A stretch of 64,000 nt of DNA, from assembly GCA_017591395.1 (NCBI GenBank), contig WEDG01006595.1, positions 80,013 through 144,012 of the forward strand, read 5' to 3'. The notes beneath the pieces were generated by a model. The model was not told where the DNA came from. It saw only the letters and a program-made list of their open reading frames with translations, and did no database searches. Positions within the stretch are counted from its first letter, which is position 1. Every line of letters starts with the position of its first letter. A program made the translations under genes and the position numbers. This document shows, in pieces, positions 45,936 through 56,215 of the stretch. The stretch is from Schistocephalus solidus (lineage: Eukaryota > Platyhelminthes > Cestoda > Diphyllobothriidea > Diphyllobothriidae).

Positions 45936-46384
45936 ATGCACTACTTTTCGGCTGGTAAAAGTGACTACTTACGTAGTATGCCTTTATCCCTTAATTTTTG
46001 ATGTCCTTATAAACTCAAATATATTCCATAGAAAAAAATACCCATTACTATTGCATTTTTACTCCTTTAATGTTTTATTCAAAAGAGGGATATATTTAAG
46101 CTTTGAAGAGTTTTCCTATTGTCGAATAAGTGTGAGCCTGTTGTACTTGCCGTTGTACTTACGTTTAGGGGTTTCAGTCTACAAGCTGTGTATTTTACCT
46201 GCAAGAAAAATCATACGTTCCTAAAAGACATAAAACATAAGCCATATAGTGCTCAGAAAATTCTGTAATGGATGTGAGCTACGTTGTATACTTCATAAAA
46301 AGTATTGATAAAATAATATATTTGAATGAACATTTTATGTTCTTAAAAATCTCATAATAAGCATCCCTTTTAAATACAGAAAAA
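45936..46384. other. Unassigned AT-rich DNA
   Basis: The 134-codon plus ORF 45820-46224 starts inside the telomere-like repeat and has no motif. I consider it chance. Confidence 0.4.
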
Positions 46385-47340
46385 TAGCCTTGCTTCGACG
46401 AAGACATAATTGGCTATCAAATGAGTACAAGAGAGGATGTTTTGAACCCGTTGTCTAAGAAAAATTTGAATTCAAAAGGGCATTGAAAATCAACTGAAAA
46501 ATGCTTACTACAGTAGATGTCAACCGAAATTCTGAAATGTGTTTTCCATTCGAATAAATTACCTAAGTAGGTTTTAAGCTAAAGCTAAGTGAATAAGTGA
46601 ATAATTATTAATAATAAATAAATAAATAAATTAGTGAATAAATTACCTAAGTAGGTTTTAAGCTTGCTCATTGTTCAGCCTAATCCCAAGGTATCTAAGT
46701 CACTTCAGGATACCGGCTTTTGAACTAGGCCTTTCTGACAGTGTATATAAATTGATGATTTTCCTTAGACAGAACGCATAAAGCACGTAGTTTGAAAACC
46801 TTGAATTCAAGTGTAACGACCGATGGTTTCAAAATAATTTGGTCACTTGAAACGTTGTTTTAAAACCGAAAAATACCTTTTCTTCAAGTATAAAATTTGA
46901 AGGAGAGGTACGTTGCTACCAAACAAGTGTAAGGGACAATCTTTTGAGCATGTTTTCCAGAAAATAGATTTGAATTTATAAGGGCATTGAAAATAAATGA
47001 AAAAACGAATGCTACTTAAGTAGCCAATTTTAACAGACTGTGCTTTTTGCAGGCTGCCAGAAAGCAGCTTATTCGAAAGCCGACATCCTGCAGTGACTGC
47101 GACATCTTGGGATTGGGTTGCAAGTTTATCAATATTTGAAACTTACTTGAGTAATTTGTTCGAAACAAAAACACATTTCCGAATTTTGGTTGGGATTTCA
47201 TGGGGTGGGGAACCTACTGTACATTGATATCAGTTTTCACCGACAATGCTTTCTACAGGCCGCCGAAGGGAAGTAGATTTGAAAGCCGATATCCTGAAGT
47301 GTCTAAAGCAGTATATGGTCATGCCGCACAGTCATCAGTA
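46385..47340 (+). repeat. Interspersed repeat family B, tandem partial copies
   Basis: The best copy is 46855-47235, alignable with 1-395. A partial copy at 46385-46520 repeats TTGGCTATCAAATGAGTACA and AAAAGGGCATTGAAAATCAA. A further partial copy at 47235-47340 repeats TCTACAGGCCGCC..GAA, then GAAAGCCGATATCCT. A (TAAA)n run is at 46608-46632. The arrangement suggests local duplication of a unit of about 350-470 bp. Confidence 0.62.
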
Positions 47341-48846
47341 TTACAACACCACTCAAGTAATCCTGCCTATATGAAACCTGCTTTAAAATTTTTTACTACT
47401 TACTGATTGTAAGTAGAGAAAGTGCTCAGGTCAGCACTGGCCGAATGGTCAGCAATAAAACCATTACTTGCGTCATGCAGAGGGTCCACCCCTTATTTAG
47501 AGAATAATTTGATAGTGCTAGCGTCAACAATAGTTGGAACCTCGGTTGCGCATGGTTAGAATTACCTTACTTTATTATGTGTGGTCTGGTACTCATTTTC
47601 AAGCAGACTAGTGTTAATATTTAGATATGGGTTAAGCTTACGGTTAGAGTTAAGACTAGCGTTAGGGCTACAGATAAGCCTAGTGTTACGTCTACGTTTA
47701 CGGTTAGAGTCACCTACCTCTAACCATAGCTTTAACTTAGGGTTAGTGTTGAGGTTTTGGTTAGGATATGGGGAATATTTTTACCTCCCAAAATACTTCG
47801 TACGGCCACCTGCATTACCGGAGGGGGTGAGGGTTATATTCATTTATCCTACCACAGTGTCCTAGCTTTAATCCTGGCAGAGCACTAACCCGCAGGAACC
47901 TACCATGAACCCCAAACCTAACCCCTATTGCATGTAGTGCCAACCAACCTGTCATACGGGGGCGGGGGACTTATAAACATGCCCTGCCGAGGCCTGCTCC
48001 TGTAGGTCGCTACTTCAGTCCAATTTTGTTGAAATCGCTTCTAGTCGACTTTTCCGTCCTTTTCTGGAGTTGGCAGAAGGAATCATCGTCAGGTGACATA
48101 TTTTGAGCCGTCTGGACAAGCAGCTGTGTGATTCTTCCACTGAACCAGTTACTGCGGCGGCTTTGGGCTAATTCAGTAATAATCACGTTCTGCCACCCTT
48201 GTGGCAGTCCACTCCTGCGATCAGCGCCTCCACCGCTGACTCATGTTGCCTTCGCCTGCCAAGCCTTGCGTACTCGAGCGTGGCAACCTCCGCTCACACG
48301 CGTGACTCGATCTCAGGCTTACGATACGTGATGCCAATCGATATGTTTCTCTGCCTTGGTTAATCGCAGTGCCCACATTTCACGTCTGAACGAACAACAA
48401 AAACGGTTGACAAGGCTGGCGATAGGACTTACCTAGAGAGACAGCTTGTGGTAATTGCTTGTAGAATCTCCTGTACGCTCTTTCGGTCAGTAAATGCTGG
48501 TGTGAATTGGGAAAACTTCGCATTTTCTATCACTAGGAATTCGCTAGCGTCCCATACCTCTTCGAAATCCTCACATCTAACTGAAGTAGCAAAATAGGAA
48601 CGATTTTCCGGCTCAGGGTTTCAGTTATACTGGGTTGTCGTGGTTTTTTGACATCAAGGGATCTTGGACGCGACACTTTGGTTACAGACAAGAGTTGAAC
48701 TTTCAGGTGTTGGTTTGCACTTGAGAAAGCCAGATAATGTTGGGCAGCGTTGGTGGCCTCTTTCGGAAAAAAGTACAAGCTTTATGAGTAAACTCTTGTC
48801 TTTTTTGACGAAAAGTAAGCCATGAATCCGATCTTTGTTAGCAATG
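47341..48846 (+). other. Unassigned DNA with a telomere-like patch at 47625-47930
   Basis: GGTTAAGCTTACGGTTAGAG then GTTAGGGCTACAG-type words occupy 47625-47770. CCCCAAACCTAACCCC occurs at about 47910. The ORFs at 47581-47865 and 48128-48331 show no motif. The remainder has nothing I recognise. Confidence 0.4.
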
Positions 48847-48935
48847 CAGTCGGCCTCTGTATTCGCGGGGGTTAAGAACCCCAGCTACCCGCGAATAGCT
48901 GCTTTCCGCGAGTATTTGGGGGTCTAAAAACACTC
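48847..48935 (+). mobile_element. pogo/Tigger-like DNA transposon terminal end
   Basis: CAGTCGGCCTCTGTATTCGC then GGGGGTTAAGAACCCC, followed by the internally repeated CCCGCGAATA / TTCCGCGAGTATTTGGGGGT, has the layout of pogo/Tigger-type terminal inverted repeats: CAGT start, CCTC, a TAT.CG(C/T)GGGGG core, then related sub-repeats. The flank is not the expected TA (AATG precedes CAGT). The opposite terminus was not found downstream, so this is a solo end or the partner has decayed. Confidence 0.55.
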
Positions 48936-51506
48936 CTGATTTCCTATTTCAATGTTCAGCTATTGAATATACTTTAAAATAGCATCCTACAACTCTTTCG
49001 TATTATTTCAAAGCAATCTTACAGCATTACCCTTAAAAATATATAACTCCGAGTTATGCGTGAACACATCTACAGTTTTTACTCCTGTGAAGGTGGAAAA
49101 CTAATTAAGTTACCCCTATATTCAGGCACAAATCTTTAAATCATTTCCTAAACCGGGGAATTAATCCTTTGAAAGTATTGTACATCAGATAAAGTGAGGT
49201 AACCGGACTGAAACTAAACGGCTTTAGTCAGTTTAAGATGCCATTTTGTGCAAACTAAGAGATAAGTTCGATTTTGCGCAAAACAGTCAATCTGGCAAAA
49301 GTTAACAACTTTCCGAAATATCTAACTGCGCTCCTGGCAGGCACCTTAAATACCAGAAGTTGATCAAATAATAAAATTCCAAACTAGGGGGAACGAAGAG
49401 AACACCTTCTTCAGTTTCGCAGTAAGATTATTCTATCGCGAAATATTATTTATATGGAACTATCCCAGGAATAATTTAAAAAACGATAGGAACGGTGCCA
49501 CTGAGAATGCACCCGTTGAAATTTTAAAACTAAAATTCTTGCTCGTCCTTATCTAGTGCCTATTATCACAATTTAATTAATGTCGAATGCACTCAGCTGG
49601 TCCGTCTCTACAAAATATATCAGTAACAGAGCTGCGATTTTTTTCAAATTTATCGGTGATTTGTCGCGATTACCATCATGGTAAAATGTTCCGAACCTAG
49701 AAATCCGTACCAGGGTTGAGGAGGGTTTCCGTACGGTAAGAGTGGGTTGAACGTGCTTGAGATGCCCGAAACTCTTATTGACAGTGTTTAGGCTCTTTTA
49801 TTCACTACAAGTTTACAACATTCGCGAGTTTTTCAAACTGGGGGCGGAGTCATGTGCAGAGGTACATCCGTTAGACTTACTAGTGGAAGCCAGCTAGCCT
49901 GTCTAGTGTCCTCAATATGCTTTGTTCCAGTTTTCTCCGAATGGAATGCACTTTCTTTCGAGCGAAACGTCCCTAAGTTGTTTTCGAATAGGGAATTTTA
50001 CAGAAAGGAATTAAATCCATCTCCTCGGACTCTGTCACTGTAAAGGAATAATAAGTCTAGACTAGGTTTATTGTAGGCCTTCTCTCTATCAAAGTTATCA
50101 TGCAAGGTTTTAGGGAACCCCTCTCCACTCGTTTTGCCACTTGACAAGTGAAGCAAACCGCCTGGCTGAATGATTCTTGCTTAATAAAGGACTGGCGATG
50201 CATAGCAGGAGGAAAACCTCTCTCTTAAAGGGAAATGACATCTTAGTTTGGAGGGTATTATAACAATTCCCGATAGGAAGTCACTTGTGCTTTACAAATC
50301 CGATTGCAGAAAAGAACATTCTCGTATCCCCGAGTCTGAGTCTCTGCAAACGTTCGGATAGCCACGAAAAAGAAATAACACAGGGTGAGTGCTGTAAGTG
50401 TTGAGAAACAGAAAGAGAGAGACTGAAAGGACAATATTTCATTTGTTTGCTGCTATTATTCAGTCATACTCAGGCTTCAGACATGCTTGATTGATCACCT
50501 TTATGGGAATACCTATGAAGGCTCCTACATAAAGGCCAGGTGCGAAATAAAACCAGCCACTTTCGTCATTTAGTCGAACCGTTAGTAGACACTTTCAGCT
50601 GCCTCTGACGACTTTGAATTGCGGCAGACAGTGAGCCACCAAGGAACTTATTGAGGAGAGACTGGGACCTGGTTAAGATACCGCACACTCCCTGAACGAC
50701 TTTCGGGCCTCGATACCTAACAAACGTGAGCGCACTAGAAGTAGCGATTTAAATCTGCTTAATCCCTGCCGCCGTTCTTTCGCTGTGTCTCAATAGCAAG
50801 AATTATATTGTATAAAGGACAAACTAAAAGAACCTAAAAATTCATAATTAGAAGCCCAGTAATCAGTTGTTTAAAAGCGACACTTCTGGAAAACAGCTCT
50901 GTGGAAATAGTGCATGCATAATACTAGTAATAATATGTAGTTACTTCGGATGCGAGAATATCTTAGTTAATGAGTTTCAAACTTTCGGAATATTTCGTTA
51001 TGGTTATCTCAAACGCATGTAGAATGAACGCATTTATTCTAGAATTTTAAATGTATAGAAATCAAAATTCTGAATTAGGTTCAAACACTGTTCCTTTCTG
51101 TTATATCTCCTGCGTACTCTTGGGCGGCAGGAAAATGAATCTGTTCGGCAACCTTTTGGAAACTGCAGGAAGCACGTAGAACATCGAAAACTACGCCAGA
51201 AATAGTGCTGCAGAATCCCTGATCTTGACATTTTTTCGCATCATTAATCTCAAACGAAACTATATTTACCGCTTTTACTATCAAACCTCCGTACTTTCAA
51301 ATCAACGACAACCTGGAAGCAATTTGTCCATCTGTGGTTAGCGGTCACCGCAAGGTCATTTTACTTATTCCTTGAAATTTACCGTTACATGTCGTCAGGT
51401 ATTTTTTTTAATGTAATTTTTATCCGGAAAGTATAGTTATACCTTCGGTCTAGATCCTGCTATAGGAGGACTAGATGTGAACAAGCCGATTTTGCGAATC
51501 CAGTGG
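48936..51506. other. Unassigned intergenic DNA
   Basis: The first few hundred bases may be interior of the Tigger-like element. No transposase motif, gene or other repeat was recognised to 51506. Confidence 0.42.
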
Positions 51507-51517
51507 TGGACACATGT
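51507..51517. repeat. Target-site duplication, 3' side of RTE-ZnF copy 2
   Basis: TGGACACATGT is identical to 56205-56215. Confidence 0.9.
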
Positions 51518-52082
51518 GGCAGTTCGACCGTCGATTTTGACGAGGTCCACCGTATGCTCGACACCAGGTGGTGCAGGGACGGTGACTTGCGCGTGAATTA
51601 GTTTTAAGTGATAGTTGCCTTGCGCTACAGCTACCGCACTCTCTCCTCCTCCCCCACTGGAGCCCGGTCACATGAAAGAGTCAAGAAGACCGGAGATGGG
51701 AGAGGGCGCAGGTAGCTGGCACGGCCGGAGCCGCCCCTGGGTGTGCCACCACACCTGACTCGGATCCCACGGAGTGGGAGTGCCATAAAGGCCACAATAA
51801 GAAGGAGCCATTGCAACCTGACTTTTAGTCCGCCAGTCAGCCATCTTCACACAAAACACACATTGGGCTGACCACGCGGTCCGAGTTATCCCGTCAGTTG
51901 GCAACCTTCCAAGACACGGCTTTTAGCGCGCCGTGATAGTTTTAAGTGCGTCAGATTGTCACCAGGATTCACAAACTCAGGGGATATGGAGCAGCCATCG
52001 CCGTCTGACTCCCAGTCCACTGGTCAGCCACTCGACACACACAGCACATACACTGAGCCGACGGCGTGGTCTGGTGTAAGCA
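51518..52082 (-). other. RTE-ZnF copy 2 3' UTR with internal duplication
   Basis: Two imperfect direct repeats of about 145 bp (51803-51950 and 51989-52130, the second reaching into the finger ORF's end) share (G/C)AGCCAT(T/C)GC..CCTGAC, CAGTC(C)..GTCAGCCA, CA.ACACA, (T/A)TTGGCA(A/G)..TTCC.A..CACGG and CCGTGATA. Copy 3 has about 175 bp between these units (63481-63655) that copy 2 lacks. The last 146 bp are the part that recurs alone at 45532. Confidence 0.7.
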
Positions 52083-53111
52083 TCAGATTGGCAGACTTCC
52101 CAGCCACGGTTTCTGGGAAACCGTGATATACTCTGGTAAATGGTGATTGTGAGGGGGTTGTCGAAGTATTGGTGTAGGTAGTTTGACCTGATGTAGCTTA
52201 GCCTCCGGTGGTTTACCGGAGGTTTTCGTGGAGGCGCATGTGTCCTTATAGGCCCATGCGGTGTGTAAATGTGCGGGAGCAGTGAGGGCAGTGAAGGCGG
52301 GCGCGTCGACTGTATGTCGGAGCCCCAGGCACTGGTTCACCAGCCTCCGTGCGATGGATTCGCAGGTGACCGACCAGGCCGATGCGTGAGTTGAAGTTGC
52401 GGGTGCAGTGTGGGCAGGAGAAATCGGTAGAGGCTGGGGGATGTCATTCATGGTAGTGGGGGTGGCAGGGGCGCTGAGAATGGCAGGAGCGGAGGGTGTG
52501 CATGGTGTATCGGTGTTGTCGGCATTGTGGTGAATTCCGCTGTCATGGATGCGCATGTGACCGAATAGGCCCATGCGATAAGTGAATGCGTGAGGACAGT
52601 GAGGGCAGTGGAGGCGACGATCTCTGCTGTGTGATGGTGCTCCAGGCACTGGCTCACCGGTCTCTGTACGATTTATTCGCAAGTGACCGACCAGACCGAT
52701 GCGTGAGGTGAATGTGCGGTCGCATTGAGTACAGCTTCGGAGAGATTCCCCATCGCTGATGGTGGTGGTGGTGGTTGCGGTCGCGGGGGTAACAGGCGAT
52801 GAGTAGATGGATGTGGTCTCTATGATGGTGGGAGTAATGAAATTGATGCCATGAGTGAGGTTGGGGGAGTCAGAAGGAGGGTTGGCCGAATTTGACGTAG
52901 AAATTGGAATTGTCGGATTGTTGGCGTATTGCGTCCGAAGATGTCCAACCAGGCCGATTCGCGTGCGGAAGATGCGTTGACAGCGCGGGCATGTTGGCAG
53001 GGCTTGGGCATTGGTGGTGTTGGTCTGGGGCGCTGGTGACTTTCGTGCCGCTATTTTGGCCTTGGCGGCGGCTATCCGGTTGGCCTCATAGATTGCTGAA
53101 CCAGTCTTCAC
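52083..53111 (-). pseudogene. RTE-ZnF copy 2 C-terminal C2H2 zinc-finger region
   Basis: Of 342 codons, residues 1-40 are the RT tail plus an Ala/Lys-rich linker (YEANRIAAAKAKIAARK). ZF1: C41-C44-H57, with Gln at 61 instead of His. ZF2: C127-C130-H143, with Asn at 147 instead of His. ZF3: C169-C172-H185-H189, intact. Thr/Ser/Pro-rich spacers separate the fingers. Near residue 235 the frame is lost. In the adjacent frame ZF4 (FSCPHCTRNFNSRIGLVGHL, intact CCHH) and ZF5 (CPHCSRTFTHRMGL, then a stop, then GHMRLH) follow at 52419-52229. ZF2-3 and ZF4-5 are versions of one two-finger module joined by H(R)TE(T/A)GEPVPGAP. C2H2 fingers bind DNA, RNA or protein; the target is unknown. Confidence 0.88.
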
Positions 53112-53940
53112 TGATCTTCTCCATACCGGTCTATCCTGGGCGATGTCCTCCCAGGTCGCGCCGAGTTGATCGGTGCTTCAGCGATTTCTTCAAAGTGTCC
53201 TTGCCAGCGTCGTTTTTGACCTCCCTGCCGGCGAGAACCCGTAGCGACATCTCCGTAGAAAAAGTCGTTTGGTTAGTCGCTCGTCGTCCATTCTTACCAG
53301 GTGGCCGCTCCATCGCAGTTGCACTTGCCTCAGCATGGCGTGGATGCTGAGGATTCCGGTCCGCTCCAGGACTTCCGTGTCCGGGATCCTGTCTTGCCAT
53401 CTCAGCTTCAGTATCCTGCGGAGGCAGTTGAGATGAAAGTGATTCAGCTTCCTGGCTTGGTTCGAGTAGACGGTCCAGGTTTCCGCTGCGTAAAGGAGTG
53501 TCGTCAAAACGACGGCCTTGTACATTTTCAGTTTTGTGTTCAGTTGAATACCGTGGCGATTCCACACTGAGGTCTGCAGCCGGCCGAAGGCCTGACTTGC
53601 TTTGGAGATCCGTTGGGCAACCTTGTCATCGATTCTCGTGTTGCGCGACATCGTGCTTCCTAGATAAGCGAAGGTTTCCACGTTTTTGAGTTGAGCACCG
53701 TTGACATTGATTCGAGGAGCATTGCATTCCGCGCTGGGTGGCGGCTGGGGCATGACAACCGTTTTGGCTGTACTGATGGTTAATCCAAAATCGGCGCAGC
53801 CTTCGGTGATGAGGTCCATGCTCCTTTGCATGTCCTCCTCCGTCACGGTGTTAAGGGCGCAGTCGTCCGCGAAGAGAAAGTCATGGACTGTAGTCGTAGA
53901 CACGCGCGTTGGAGCCTGCATACGCCGACTGTTGAGAAGG
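53112..53940 (-). pseudogene. RTE-ZnF copy 2 RT motif C and thumb region
   Basis: The frame 53921-53190 (243 codons) carries [19 protein letters not shown] (FADD motif C at 53862-53875, catalytic Asp pair intact), [99 protein letters not shown] and [14 protein letters not shown]. This is the conserved tail of RTE-type RTs. It then shifts frame (DTLKKSLK) before reaching the finger-bearing frame. The motif is intact but useless without motifs A and B. Confidence 0.88.
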
Positions 53941-54850
53941 TGCCCGTCAGTTCTGCCTCTATGAGTATCACAGAGTTGCCGGTTCCCCCTTCCGTTTGTA
54001 GAGATGGACGATGGTCGCGTCTTTGAAATCCTGAGGAACTTGCCCTTGGCGCCAAATCTCCTGGAAGAGTGTTGTGAGTTCTTCCATCAGCCGGGGCCAA
54101 CCGTGCTTGTAGACTTCCAGTGGGATGGCGTCGGATCCTGGTGCATTTCCGCTGGAAATCTGCTTCACGGCCCGGATGGTTTCTGGTAGGGAAGGCGGCA
54201 TATCCAGGTCATTGTTCGTGTCCACTTGAGGGAGCCGATCAATGGCAGCATCTGAGATGGCTGATGAGCAATTAAGGACATTTCTGAAGTGCTCGGCCCA
54301 GCGCTTCAGAACTTGCGATTTCTCTGTCAACAGTGTTGTGCCGTCAGAGCTGAGCAGCGGTGCGGACCCCTTGATACACGGGCCGTAGATGGCCTTGATG
54401 GCTTTGAAAAAGTTTTTAATTTCATTGCGGTCCGCATACCCCTGGATTTCCTCAGCCTTTCGGATCATCCAGGCATCCTGCATCTCCCGCAGCCGTTTTT
54501 GTACAAGGCGCCGGCATCTGAAAAAGGCTGCTTTGGTGGCGTCAGTTCGAAGATCCATTTAGGCTTTGTGTATTCCATTCTTCTCCGCAAGTAATATGCT
54601 GATGTCGGCGTCATTGTCGTCAAACCAGTCCTGGTGTCGACGTCGTGCACGTTCGAGGACATCGAGGGCGGTGGACTGGATGAAATTTCGCAGTTGACAC
54701 CATCGTATCTCCACAGTAGCATTATCATCTGGAGCATGCAGGTCCTCCACTTTCTCGGTTATTTGGTTGCTGAAATCAAAACAGTGAACAGACAAATTTA
54801 ATAAAATAGTATTTAACTTAACTGGCGGCCTCTTACCTTGGGGAATTCGT
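53941..54850 (-). pseudogene. RTE-ZnF copy 2 linker and RT N-terminus
   Basis: The linker (54559-54850) ends LLAEKNGIHKA followed by a TAA where copy 1 has a Tyr codon. The next frame (54558-53968) reads from MDLRTDATKAAFFRCRRLVQ through GNAPGSDAIPLEVYKHGW and [17 protein letters not shown]. At C5 (53985-53989) it shifts exactly as copy 1 does at 4454-4458, giving a stop after GEPATL. In the alternate frame [11 protein letters not shown] joins directly to RTDGHLLN. This shows an internal deletion that removed the RT region spanning GISLL-type motif 2a, motif A and motif B. Confidence 0.87.
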
Positions 54851-54859
54851 CGGGGATGC

Positions 54860-55647
54860 AGTCGGAGCCTCATCGTGGAGATGACGAGGTGGTGATCCAT
54901 CCAACCATGGGCATCGCGGATCGCCTTGGTCACCAGTACGTCCTGTCGATCTCGCCTCCGGACGAGAACATAGTCCAGCAGCTGCCATCACCGCGACCGA
55001 GGGTACATCCACGTGGCATTCTCCCGCGTCGGAAGGCGAAGAAGGTGTTGGTCAGCAGGAGACGGTGTGCCGCACACGTTCCGCAGAAGAAGGAGGCCGT
55101 TATCGTTAAAGCTACCGAGACCATGGGGACCCAGCACACCCTGCCAGGCAGCTTGGTCCGTCTCGACGCGGGCATTGAAGTCACCAAGGACAATTAACTT
55201 GTCCTCTTTCGGCACGAGTCGCCAGGAAGGCGTGCGGAGTCCCTCGAATTTGTCCTTCGCCGCATCAGAGCTCGTCATTGGGGGAGCGTAGGCGCTGATG
55301 ATGGTGGCAAACTGGTCTCCCCGAAGAGGCAGGCGGAGGCTCATCGGGCGATCATTGAAACCCTGCGGCAGACAGGGCAGACGTCCCACGATATCGTTCC
55401 GGATGGCAAAGGCAACACCAGCGTCGCGTCGCTCTGCCTTGGCCGGCCGCTCAGAAGAAGGTGTAGCCGGCACCCACCTCCTCCAGCTGACCCTGCTCAG
55501 AGAATCGGGTCTCGCTGAGAGCAACAATATCCACCTTAGCAGCGCCAGTTCCCGAGCGACTAAGCGCCGTCCTTCGTTCAGCCGGTTTGCTCTAGGATTG
55601 TCACAAAGGGAACGAACATTCCACTCTGCTAGTGTGAGTGGACTCAC
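54860..55647 (-). pseudogene. RTE-ZnF copy 2 endonuclease domain
   Basis: The first visible residues are [16 protein letters not shown], with the Asn of the metal-binding WNVRS motif. [14 protein letters not shown] is a frameshifted version of the SETRFSEQ segment of copy 1. [44 protein letters not shown] and [13 protein letters not shown] follow, then the catalytic Asp-His as WMDHHLVIS (copy 1 has WTDHRLVIS). The frame opens at a GTG; no ATG start is evident. A TGA after MYPRSR (about 54986) splits the domain, and at least two frameshifts are present. The copy 1 counterpart has a frameshift at a different place (C7 tract), so the two copies decayed independently here. Confidence 0.88.
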
Positions 55648-56204
55648 CCGAGCAGCCCGGAGGGTATAGCGCGGGGTTGGAAACGGGTGGTATTGTTGTT
55701 TGTTTGAGTTTTACGATCGCGTATTTTGCGATCTGCGAGCCAAGGCCGGCTGCAGAAGACGTTATACCCAGCATTTGTTTAGAGCACCTTTTCTAGCCCC
55801 TTCCTCCGCGAGGAGGCAAGCAGTGCTGTCCCTAAATAGGGCTGCTCGGACATCCCAGTCGGCTGCCGAACTCAAACGACCCGAGTTAGCCTGGGCCGCC
55901 TACGGGGTTGCTGTAGTCTCCACCGTAGGACTTTTTGAGAGGGTGGAGGTGGGAAGTTAAGGAGTCAGTCATACCGAGTGTGGAGGCACACACAACACCG
56001 GAGACCCTCACCTGGTTTAGCCCGCCGGTCGTGACGGTTGCCCGGAGTGTGGCCGCTGGGAAGAACCCAACTTCGAGGAGCCACAGGTGAGAGTTGGGTA
56101 CCAGTTAGAGGCGGCCACATGAGCATTCACCACCTGTACGACACAAATGGAGCGACCAAATGCTATCTGTGTGGTGCTACCCCTAAATAGTACCCCTATA
56201 CCCC

Positions 56205-56215
56205 TGGACACATGT
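56205..56215. repeat. Target-site duplication, 5' side of RTE-ZnF copy 2
   Basis: TGGACACATGT is identical to 51507-51517. The element's 5' terminal GGGG (sense) ends at 56204. Confidence 0.9.

Larger units (their letters stand above)
51518..56204 (-). mobile_element. RTE-ZnF non-LTR retrotransposon copy 2, both ends present
   Basis: This 4,687-bp minus-strand element is bounded by the 11-bp duplication TGGACACATGT. Its 3' terminus (sense ...CTGCC) agrees with the independent 146-bp insertion at 45532. Order on the sense strand: GGGG-rich 5' end; 5' UTR; endonuclease from 55647; linker; RT N-terminus (53968-54558); a deletion removing RT motifs A and B; RT motif C and thumb (53921-53190); a junction peptide rich in Ala/Lys; five C2H2 fingers; 3' UTR (52080-51518). 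Nonsense codons, frameshifts and the deletion make it inactive. The C-terminal fingers following RT are the distinguishing feature. In the family they may bind nucleic acid or the element's own RNA, but that is inference. Confidence 0.93.

Noticed and set aside
52904..53350. 148-codon plus-strand ORF opposite the RT tail and fingers
   Set aside because: It is the antisense shadow of the RTE-ZnF coding region; the minus strand carries the conserved motifs.
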